From the NCBI GenBank assembly GCA_016200385.1, contig JACQEV010000347.1:1-5244 (forward strand): a DNA stretch of 5,244 nucleotides, given 5' to 3'. How positions within the stretch are numbered: the stretch's first letter is position 1; each line of letters opens with the position of its first letter. Made by a program: the position numbers and the translations under genes. The stretch is from Candidatus Methylomirabilota bacterium (GTDB lineage Bacteria > Methylomirabilota > Methylomirabilia > Methylomirabilales > Methylomirabilaceae). Below the pieces are notes generated by a model that worked only from the letters and a program-made list of their open reading frames with translations, searched no databases and was not told the origin of the DNA. Positions 1-5,244 of the stretch are shown in pieces.

Positions 1-729
1 GCCAAGTTCACCTTGATGGAAAGTACGCTGCTGGCCGAAGGAGGCTGCCTTCGGGGGATCGATGTCGGCTTCCTGGGTCTCGGCAGTCTTATAGGGAGGG
101 CGGTGGAAGAAGGGAGGATCAAGGTCACCGAGTGGACCAACGGCACCCTGACACTGCGCCACTTGGCCGGGGCAATGGGTGTCCCATTCCTGCCGACCCG
201 GAATCTGTTGGCAACAGATACCCTGACCTATTCGGGGGCCAAGGTGGTTCAGGATCCATTTACCAGGAGGCCGATCGCGCTGGTCCCGGCCGTCAACCCC
301 GACGTCGGCCTGGTGCATGTCCATCAGTGTGACATCTACGGTAACGCGCGCTGCTTCGGCCCGGGAGTGTCGCCGCTCGAGACAGCGATGGCCTCTAAGC
401 GAACCATCATCTCCACCGAAGAGATCATTACCACCAACGACATCCGAAAAGAACCGGCCAAAACCACAATTCCCTATTATTTGGTGGACGCGGTGGTCTA
501 TGCGCCGTTCGGCTGCCTCCCTGGTGGAGCGCAGGGAGTATATGAAATGGACACGGAGCACTTCCTGGAGTATATGGCCGCCTCGGGCGACGCGCAGAAG
601 ATGGCGGCCTACCTCGGCAAATATGTCTATAGTGTGGCGTCACACGAAGAGTTTTTGGCGAAGCGCGTTGGGGTCGAGAAGCTCCTCGACCTCAAGCGAC
701 AGGCCACAATTAGAGAGGGGTATCATTGA
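1..729 (+). CDS. CoA-transferase subunit alpha, class I (glutaconate CoA-transferase subunit A-like), 5' partial
   Basis: This is the alpha half of a two-subunit family I CoA-transferase, a cytoplasmic enzyme that moves CoA between carboxylic acids. The frame is open from the first base (Ala-Lys-Phe-Thr-Leu-Met) with no stop upstream, so the TTG/ATG at 13/16 is almost certainly internal. About 242 residues remain of roughly 310-330 usual for the family; the N-terminal glycine-rich CoA-transferase signature lies off the window. Family-like stretches seen are VGFLGLGSLIGRAVEEGRI, GAMGVPFLPTRNLL, VHVHQCDIYGNA, SPLETAMASKR, IISTEEII and a C-terminal AYLGKYVYSVASHEEFL. The catalytic glutamate of this family lies on the beta subunit, encoded next with a 4-base overlap. 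The AMGVPFLPTR stretch and this pairing favour a GctA-type protein. The steroid-ring hydrolase IpdA is a related alternative, but the match by memory is poorer. The substrate is not determined. Confidence 0.9.
   Translation, partial: AKFTLMESTLLAEGGCLRGIDVGFLGLGSLIGRAVEEGRIKVTEWTNGTLTLRHLAGAMGVPFLPTRNLLATDTLTYSGAKVVQDPFTRRPIALVPAVNPDVGLVHVHQCDIYGNARCFGPGVSPLETAMASKRTIISTEEIITTNDIRKEPAKTTIPYYLVDAVVYAPFGCLPGGAQGVYEMDTEHFLEYMAASGDAQKMAAYLGKYVYSVASHEEFLAKRVGVEKLLDLKRQATIREGYH
712..720 (+). promoter_or_regulatory. Ribosome binding site deciding the TTG start of the beta subunit
   Basis: A purine run AGAGAGGGG sits 5 bases before the TTG at 726, inside the last codons of the alpha subunit gene. 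It supports the TTG start and translational coupling of the two subunits. The first in-frame ATG is at codon 12 and would remove the Thr-x-x-Glu N-terminus typical of beta subunits. Confidence 0.6.
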
Positions 730-1523
730 TCCAAAGCGACTTCACCGAGTCGGAGTTCATGATTTGCCAGTGTGCCCGGTTAATTGAGGACGGCAAGATC
801 GTGTTCATCGGCTACGGGCTGCCGCAGATCGCCGCGATCCTGGCCCAGCGTCTTCACGCCCCACGGATGGTTCAAGTCTACGAATTCGGCGCGGTGGGGT
901 CGCTGCCGGAGACTCCCTTCGTCCGCTTCACGATGGGCGGGCCGCGCAACTGCTACAAGTCGCTGGCCTGGTCCAACATGAACACGATTTTCGCTCAGGC
1001 CCAGCTTGGAATGGTTGATCTGGGTGTCCTCGGCGCGACCCAGATCGACCAGTTCGGTAACCTCAACTCGACGATGCTGGGGGCGGATTACACGCACCCT
1101 GAGAAGCGATTTCCGGGGAGCGGAGGGGCGAACGAGGTGCTGACCCAATGCTGGCGAACGGTGATCGTCATCAGGCATGAGCGCCGGCGGTTCGTCAAGC
1201 AGGTAGACTTTCTGACGTCGCCAGGATACCTTGACGGGACCCCCGGGGCCCGCGAGCGGGCCGGCTTGCCCAGGGACACCGGCCCCTGGAGGGTGGCAAC
1301 CTCAAAGGCGTTGTACGGATTTGATGATCACACGAGGCAGATGGTCCTGCTAGGGGTACTTCGCGGTCTGAGCGTGGATGAAGTTGTCAAGGAGATGGAG
1401 TTCACCCCACTCGTGAAGGAAAAGGTGGAGGAGCTTGAGCCGCCGAGCCATGAGGAGCTTCGAATCCTCCGGGAGGAAATTGATCCCGCTCGAGCGATCA
1501 TTGGCAAGACAGCTCGAGACTAG
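726..1523 (+). CDS. CoA-transferase subunit beta, class I (glutaconate CoA-transferase subunit B-like)
   Basis: This is the catalytic half of the family I CoA-transferase, 265 residues, a normal length for a GctB-type subunit. It starts with TTG overlapping the TGA of the alpha gene (shared TTGA), which suggests coupled translation and equal subunit supply. Motifs in order: a GYGLPQIAAILAQRLHAP segment (residues 29-46) like the G-x-G-L-P region of the family; VYEFGAVG (51-58), where Glu53 aligns with the catalytic Glu54 known from Acidaminococcus GctB, the residue that forms the glutamyl-CoA thioester; GATQIDQFGNLN (103-114); and PGSGGANE (130-137), the glycine-rich loop near the active site. 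The retained glutamate argues for a true CoA-transferase. Acyl-CoA hydrolysis of the IpdAB kind is the main alternative. The substrate (a dicarboxylate, 3-oxoacid or other acid) cannot be read from the sequence. Confidence 0.9.
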   Translation: MIQSDFTESEFMICQCARLIEDGKIVFIGYGLPQIAAILAQRLHAPRMVQVYEFGAVGSLPETPFVRFTMGGPRNCYKSLAWSNMNTIFAQAQLGMVDLGVLGATQIDQFGNLNSTMLGADYTHPEKRFPGSGGANEVLTQCWRTVIVIRHERRRFVKQVDFLTSPGYLDGTPGARERAGLPRDTGPWRVATSKALYGFDDHTRQMVLLGVLRGLSVDEVVKEMEFTPLVKEKVEELEPPSHEELRILREEIDPARAIIGKTARD

Positions 1524-1597
1524 CCCGGCCTAGCAGGCACAGTTCATGGGCGCAGTCGAGTGCAGAGAACTCATGTGAAGGAAGCGAGGAGGGCCTA
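1524..1597 (+). other. Intergenic gap before the thiolase-like gene
   Basis: These 74 bases carry the ribosome binding site of the next gene at the right end. There is only a weak 5-base inverted pair (AGTTC and GAACT, about 20 bases apart) and no T-run, so I see no terminator. No convincing -35/-10 pair is visible either. Read-through from the CoA-transferase genes is therefore likely. Confidence 0.4.
1586..1593 (+). promoter_or_regulatory. Strong Shine-Dalgarno site of the thiolase-like gene
   Basis: GAGGAGGG is a near-perfect match to the anti-Shine-Dalgarno sequence. It lies 4 bases before the ATG at 1598 and fixes that codon as the start. Confidence 0.75.
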
Positions 1598-3232
1598 ATG
1601 AGCGAGGGCAGGCCGCCAGTCTATCTGATTGCTTGGGTTGCCAACTTCAACCCACCACCGATCTGGGAGGCGGCCAGCGCCGGAGGTGGCAAGTCGCTTC
1701 AAGAATACTGGGAATCGGGGAAGCTCGAGGAGATCTACGCCGAATCGCTTCTCTGGACAGGGTTCGAGCGTCTTGTCGCGGACGCTGCCACCAGGGGAGT
1801 GGACCTCTCCCGCGTCACCACCATTAACGTTGCCATCTCTTACACGCACGAACTTGGTCAGACCACAGAGGAGAAAGTCGCTGAGGACTTCGGTCGCCGC
1901 CTGGCCAGTAGCCAATTGCGCCAATACTTTCATCACACGCCCAAAATCAGGTGTACTCCCACTCACGCCGCATCCTCCTCGGGCATGGTGCCCTTCAATG
2001 ATGCCCTCGCAGATCTCCTTGACCGTGGAGAAGAGATGTCGATCGCGGTCACAGGCGGCAATACAAAAGGGACGAATCGGAACCGGCCACGGATTACGCC
2101 GGCGGAGACCACGGAGATCTTCGCCAGCCTTGTCTCTCCCTTCGACCGCAAATTCGCTAAGGCGAATATGCTGAAGCTGGGAGCGGCTGCGCTGGGCCGC
2201 GCCTATCAACACGATTTCGAGCTTGTCAAGGCGTTAGACAAGTTCGTGTATGAGCAGCGCCTCTACACCCATGAGTTGGCACGCCGCAAGCTCTCCACCG
2301 CCCACGTCACCACGCATCCGGATGAGATCGAAGACCGGACGATTTACTACCCCTTGAAGCTGATCGGCGTCGCCCCGCAAAGCATCGGATACGCCGGCCT
2401 CATTCTCTCCAGCCAGCCTCCCGCGACAGAGCGCGCGGTCCGGGTCGCCGGCGTGGGATGCGGCGTGGACCCATCCAGCATCCGCGACCGAGAAAGCCAC
2501 CTGTTTTCCAAAGCGATGGCGTCCTCTGTCTCCACCGCGCTGAGCCAGGCGCGCATCCCCGGGTTGTCGAGCCTGAAGATCCTTGAGCACCATAACCCGT
2601 TTCCCAGCGTTCCCCTGACCGAACTAGACGTTATCCTGAAGAGCCTGGGATATCAGAAGACTGTGACTCACGCCCTCCTCAGCAATGATGTCGGGACCAA
2701 CGGCACGCTCATCAAGGCTGGCCGCTCCGGCGGAGCGCAGTCGGGCCATGCCATCGCGCCGACCTTCATCCGTCTCACCTTTGAGGCGGCCAAGCAACTC
2801 TGGGGCATTGCTGGCTACCCCGCCCCGGAGATGGGACCACACGAGGTCGCATACGCCGGCATCAGCGGTGTTGGGGGCCATCACGCCTTTGACGGCTACG
2901 CGATCCTGGTGGGGGGCGGAACCGAAGAGGTGTCGAAACTCCGCACCGATCTCGAACCCTTCGATCACGACGATTACAATTCAATGGCCGAGCGCGATCT
3001 CCAGGAACAAGAAGGTTTGACCAGCGCCAAGGTCCCAGACGGCATGGTCGTCGCATTCATCAGTTATCAGGCAACCAAGGGCGGACATGACTATTTCGGC
3101 ATTGCGCGCACACCCGACGGCCGTGATTTCCCATTTACGGCCTCATCGGTGTTCTTTTCGCATTTGCTCCAGACGGCCTATATCGGGACGCCCGTCCGGC
3201 TCTCGCCGAAGCTTCACGCCGTCGAGACCTAA
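1598..3232 (+). CDS. Divergent SCP-x-type thiolase-fold protein with C-terminal OB-like domain, usual catalytic residues missing
   Basis: 544 residues, longer than the roughly 390 of ordinary thiolases. The thiolase fold shows in the central YYPLKLIGVAPQSIGYAGLIL (250-270), like the PLRLLDxCPxSDGAAA stretch of SCP-x thiolases; in EHHNPFPS (330-337), matching their HDAF segment; and in GTNGTLIKAGRSGGAQSG (366-383), matching NxxGGxxxxGHPxGASG. The catalytic positions differ. The nucleophile loop reads AASSSG (124-129), with Ser126 where C-x-S-G has Cys. Gly-His-Pro is Gly-Arg-Ser (375-377). The last loop reads ISGVGG (422-427) without His-Asn. The only cysteines are 119 and 288. Residues about 478-541 form an added domain, probably an OB-like fold such as the additional C-terminal domain of thiolase-like protein type 1. 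Ordinary Claisen or thiolytic chemistry looks unlikely. A retro-aldolase, an acyl-CoA-binding scaffold or a partner-dependent enzyme are possible. It probably acts in the cytoplasm on CoA esters, given its neighbours. Confidence 0.75.
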   Translation: MSEGRPPVYLIAWVANFNPPPIWEAASAGGGKSLQEYWESGKLEEIYAESLLWTGFERLVADAATRGVDLSRVTTINVAISYTHELGQTTEEKVAEDFGRRLASSQLRQYFHHTPKIRCTPTHAASSSGMVPFNDALADLLDRGEEMSIAVTGGNTKGTNRNRPRITPAETTEIFASLVSPFDRKFAKANMLKLGAAALGRAYQHDFELVKALDKFVYEQRLYTHELARRKLSTAHVTTHPDEIEDRTIYYPLKLIGVAPQSIGYAGLILSSQPPATERAVRVAGVGCGVDPSSIRDRESHLFSKAMASSVSTALSQARIPGLSSLKILEHHNPFPSVPLTELDVILKSLGYQKTVTHALLSNDVGTNGTLIKAGRSGGAQSGHAIAPTFIRLTFEAAKQLWGIAGYPAPEMGPHEVAYAGISGVGGHHAFDGYAILVGGGTEEVSKLRTDLEPFDHDDYNSMAERDLQEQEGLTSAKVPDGMVVAFISYQATKGGHDYFGIARTPDGRDFPFTASSVFFSHLLQTAYIGTPVRLSPKLHAVET

Positions 3233-3325
3233 AGCTCATGCGCAGCCGCGGATACGGCTCAGAACCCACCTGGGAGATGTCAAGATGAAAACGACATTCC
3301 CCGCGCGGATGGAAGGGTAGGGTAG
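3233..3325 (+). other. Intergenic gap between thiolase-like gene and livG
   Basis: These 93 bases hold a small imperfect hairpin (AGCCG at 3244-3248 with CGGCT at 3255-3259, 6-base loop) with no following T-run, so it is not a convincing terminator. A possible 11-codon reading frame runs from ATG 3285 to TAG 3320. No clear promoter is seen. This is the widest gap in the window and the likeliest place for any internal regulation. Confidence 0.35.
3311..3322 (+). promoter_or_regulatory. Purine-rich ribosome binding region of livG
   Basis: GGAAGGG at 3311-3317 lies 8 bases before the GTG at 3326, and a second AGGG lies 3 bases before it. The first is the better-spaced match. It supports the GTG start, which gives a normal LivG N-terminus with the first beta strand (LLQVEDLQIAFGGV) shortly after it. 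Confidence 0.5.
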
Positions 3326-4132
3326 GTGACCCAGCCTAATGTCCTGTTGCAAGTCGAAGACCTGCAGATCGCGTTCGGGGGGGTCAGCGCGCTCGCCGGG
3401 GTGAGCCTCGAAGTCAGACGAGGGGAGATCTTCTCGCTCATCGGGCCCAACGGCGCCGGGAAGACCGTCCTCCTCAATTGTATCAACGGCCTCTACAAGC
3501 CCGATGCGGGCAGGATCATCTTTGACGGCAGGGACATCGGCTCTCTCCGGCCCCACCAGCGAGCCCGCCTCTGCATTTCTCGCACTTTCCAGAAGATCGA
3601 GCTGTTCAGCGGCATGACGGTCCTCGATAACATCAGGCTCGGCCGGCATATCCGCATGAAAACCGGCCTGCTCGATGGCGCGATCTATGTAGGAAGAGCA
3701 TCTCGAGAAGAGATCGAGCATCGAGAATTCATCGAACGCAGGATCATCGATCTCCTTGAGATCGAGCACATCCGGGATAAGGTGGTGGGCATGCTGCCCT
3801 ACGGCCTTCAGAAGCGGGTCGAGCTGGCGCGGGCCCTGGCTCTGAATCCGACGCTCATCCTGCTGGATGAGCCGATGGCGGGTCTGAACCTGGAAGAGAC
3901 CGAAGACATGGCCCGGTTCATCTTGGAGATCAACGAGGCGGAGCGCTGGCGGACCACCTGCATCTTGGTGGAACATGATATGGGGGTTGTCATGGATATT
4001 TCAAACCGCGTGGCGGTGTTGAATTTCGGCCAGAAAATCGCGGATGGGACGCCGCCAGAAATCCAGGCAGATCCTGCCGTCATCAAGGCCTATCTCGGCG
4101 AGGTGGAAGACCTGTATGCGACGCGTCGCTAG
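3326..4132 (+). CDS. livG: Branched-chain amino acid-type ABC transporter ATP-binding protein (LivG family)
   Basis: This is an ATPase subunit of a high-affinity importer of the Liv (HAAT) family. It works at the inner face of the membrane with LivF, the permeases LivH and LivM and a periplasmic binding protein. 268 residues is a typical length. Seen in order: Walker A GPNGAGKT (40-47), Q-loop Gln89 in RTFQKIELF, signature region LPYGLQKRVELARAL (157-171), Walker B LILLDEP (177-183) with catalytic Glu182, and H-loop His217 in VEHDM. The tail GTPPEIQADPAVIKAYLG (241-258) is characteristic of LivG. All nucleotide-binding motifs are intact. The LPYGLQKR form of the signature and the MAGLNLEE stretch after Walker B are those I recall from LivG copies encoded beside acyl-CoA ligases, and such a ligase follows here with overlap. 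The transported compound need not be an amino acid; aromatic or aliphatic carboxylates are known for this family. Confidence 0.93.
   Translation: MTQPNVLLQVEDLQIAFGGVSALAGVSLEVRRGEIFSLIGPNGAGKTVLLNCINGLYKPDAGRIIFDGRDIGSLRPHQRARLCISRTFQKIELFSGMTVLDNIRLGRHIRMKTGLLDGAIYVGRASREEIEHREFIERRIIDLLEIEHIRDKVVGMLPYGLQKRVELARALALNPTLILLDEPMAGLNLEETEDMARFILEINEAERWRTTCILVEHDMGVVMDISNRVAVLNFGQKIADGTPPEIQADPAVIKAYLGEVEDLYATRR
4100..4110 (+). promoter_or_regulatory. Ribosome binding site for the acyl-CoA ligase, inside livG
   Basis: GAGGTGGAAGA lies before the ATG at 4116, with GAGGTGG 9 bases from it. The alternative ATG at 4149 has only a pyrimidine-rich CCCACCAGCCCTTCA upstream and no visible Shine-Dalgarno match. 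The site therefore favours the earlier start and coupling to livG translation. Confidence 0.5.
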
Positions 4133-5244
4133 TCCCACCAGCCCTTCAATGGAGATCACAAAGGACCTCACGCTGCCCAAGCTCCTGCTTCGGACGGCTC
4201 AGAAGTACGGCTCCCGGAAGGTCGCCATGCGGGAGAAGGAGTTCGGGATCTGGCGGCCAATCACCTGGCAGGAATACCTCGAGCGTGTTAAGGCGCTGGC
4301 TCTGGGTTTGGTCGCCCTGGGCCTCGGCCGCGGCGACAAGGTTGCCCTGATCGGGCAGAACCGCCCCGAGGGGCTGTGGGCAGAGATGGCCGCTCTGAGT
4401 GTCGGGGGCATAGCTGTCTGGCTCTACCAGGATTCCCTGATCGACGAGGTTCAATACATCGTGGACCACTCCGACGCCAAGTTCCTGATCGGCGAGGGGC
4501 AGGAAGAGGTGGATAAGGCATTGGCCATCAAGGACCGCTGCCCGAAGCTGGACCGGGTCATCTGGGATGACCCGAAAGGGATGCGCGGGTACGATGATCC
4601 GATCCTGATCAGCCTCGTGGAGGTCAGCGAGCTAGGGAGAAGGCTGGGGGAGCGGGAGCCTCACCTCTTTGAGGAGCTGATAGAAAAGGGCCAGGGGGAC
4701 GATGTCTGCTTGCTCTTCTATACCTCTGGAACCACCGCCCAGCTCAAAGGGGCACTCCTGACCCATCACAACATGCTCAAGATGGGCCAAAACATGATGG
4801 CGGTGGACCCCTGCAGCGAGGATGACGATTTTGTCTCGTTCTTGCCATTCGCCTGGATCGGCGAGCAGATGATGTCGATCTCCTGTGGGTTGCAGGCCGG
4901 CTTCACGATCAACTTCACTGAGAGCCCGGAGACGATACAGCAGAATATCCGCGAGATCGGCCCTCAGGTCCTCTTCTCGCCCCCGCGGGTCTACGAGCAG
5001 ATGGTCCGGACGGTGCAAGTCCGTCACCTGGACGCCCCGCTTCTCAAGCGGAAGGTCTACGACCTGGCGATGAGCATCGGGGGAAGGATCGCTGACCTCA
5101 AGCTGGCCAAGCAACCGATCCCTTGGTGGCTCACGACACTCGGGAAGCTGGCCGATCTGGCAGTCCTCAAGAAAATCCGCGACCACCTGGGTCTGGCCTG
5201 CGTCCGGCGAGCATACACCGGAGGCGGAGCCCTTGGCCCTGACC
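4116..5244 (+). CDS. AMP-forming acyl-CoA synthetase (long-chain fatty acid--CoA ligase family), 3' partial
   Basis: A member of the adenylate-forming superfamily that activates a carboxylic acid with ATP and CoA to an acyl-CoA. The frame stays open to the window end, giving 376 residues of about 620-650 usual. N-terminal family landmarks are LTLPKLLLRTAQKYG, EKEFGIWRPITWQEYL, LGLGRGDKVALIGQNRPE and WLYQDSLIDEVQYIVDHSDA. The ATP-binding P-loop reads YTSGTTAQLKG (4719-4751), where the usual form is TSGTTGxPKG, so the Gly and Pro are replaced. FLPFAWIGEQ and the start of the next core motif, AYTGGGALGPD, follow, after which the window ends. The start is either ATG 4116 (17-base overlap with livG, good ribosome site) or ATG 4149 (16 bases after the livG stop, no ribosome site); I prefer 4116 but the shorter form also fits homolog N-termini. 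Its place after livG suggests it activates what the importer brings in. Confidence 0.88.
   Translation, partial: MRRVASPTSPSMEITKDLTLPKLLLRTAQKYGSRKVAMREKEFGIWRPITWQEYLERVKALALGLVALGLGRGDKVALIGQNRPEGLWAEMAALSVGGIAVWLYQDSLIDEVQYIVDHSDAKFLIGEGQEEVDKALAIKDRCPKLDRVIWDDPKGMRGYDDPILISLVEVSELGRRLGEREPHLFEELIEKGQGDDVCLLFYTSGTTAQLKGALLTHHNMLKMGQNMMAVDPCSEDDDFVSFLPFAWIGEQMMSISCGLQAGFTINFTESPETIQQNIREIGPQVLFSPPRVYEQMVRTVQVRHLDAPLLKRKVYDLAMSIGGRIADLKLAKQPIPWWLTTLGKLADLAVLKKIRDHLGLACVRRAYTGGGALGPD

Noticed and set aside
13..18. TTG ATG as the true start of the alpha subunit
   Set aside because: The frame stays open to base 1, no ribosome site precedes it, and the protein would lack about a quarter of the family length including its N-terminal glycine signature.
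1541..1575. AGTTC/GAACT inverted pair as an operator or terminator
   Set aside because: Five pairs with a loop of about 20 bases is within chance expectation, and no T-run or promoter elements accompany it.
1595..2212. 205-codon minus-strand frame opposite the thiolase-like gene
   Set aside because: It shows no family resemblance and the + strand frame has clear thiolase features across the same bases.
3244..3259. Hairpin AGCCG/CGGCT as a terminator after the thiolase-like gene
   Set aside because: The stem is only 5 pairs and there is no T-run after it.
3236..3976. 246-codon minus-strand frame opposite livG
   Set aside because: It lies over an intact LivG gene, has no recognisable domain and looks like a codon-bias shadow in GC-rich DNA.
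4632..5186. 184-codon minus-strand frame opposite the acyl-CoA ligase
   Set aside because: The + strand carries the adenylate-forming motifs; the opposite frame is rich in Arg, Leu and Asp repeats typical of shadow translation.
1..5244. Mobile elements, CRISPR arrays, tRNA or rRNA genes
   Set aside because: I saw no spaced repeats, terminal inverted repeats, transposase-like frames or tRNA cloverleaf sequences, and nearly all bases are taken up by the five genes.

Overview
The window holds five protein-coding genes, all on the + strand and packed as one apparent transcription unit, with the first and last cut by the window edges. GC content is high (about 60% by eye), at least two starts appear to be TTG or GTG, and Shine-Dalgarno sites are visible before most genes. 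This fits a GC-rich free-living bacterium of the kind (Proteobacteria, Desulfobacterota, Methylomirabilota/Rokubacteria-like and similar) that carries many acyl-CoA catabolic clusters. The lineage cannot be fixed from the sequence alone.

Layout: 1-729 is the C-terminal three quarters or so of a class I CoA-transferase alpha subunit (glutaconate CoA-transferase A type). 726-1523 is the matching beta subunit, starting at a TTG inside the alpha stop codon region. After a 74-base gap, 1598-3232 encodes a 544-residue thiolase-fold protein with an extra C-terminal domain; the usual thiolase catalytic residues are not visible in it. After a 93-base gap, 3326-4132 encodes a LivG-type ATPase of a branched-chain amino acid/carboxylate ABC importer. 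Overlapping its end, 4116 to the window end is the N-terminal part of an AMP-forming acyl-CoA synthetase.

Taken together the genes suggest uptake of an organic acid or amino-acid-like carboxylate by a Liv-type importer, its activation to a CoA thioester (by the ligase, or by CoA transfer through the two-subunit transferase), and a carbon-carbon bond step or an accessory role for the thiolase-fold protein. The substrate is not determined. LivG beside an AMP-binding acyl-CoA ligase is a recurrent arrangement, and the permeases, binding protein and LivF would be expected beyond the right edge.

The most unusual item is the thiolase-fold protein. The nucleophile loop reads Ala-Ser-Ser-Ser-Gly, the usual Gly-His-Pro reads Gly-Arg-Ser, and only two cysteines exist in the whole protein, neither in a catalytic position. 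I see no RNA genes, mobile elements, CRISPR arrays, convincing promoters or terminators.
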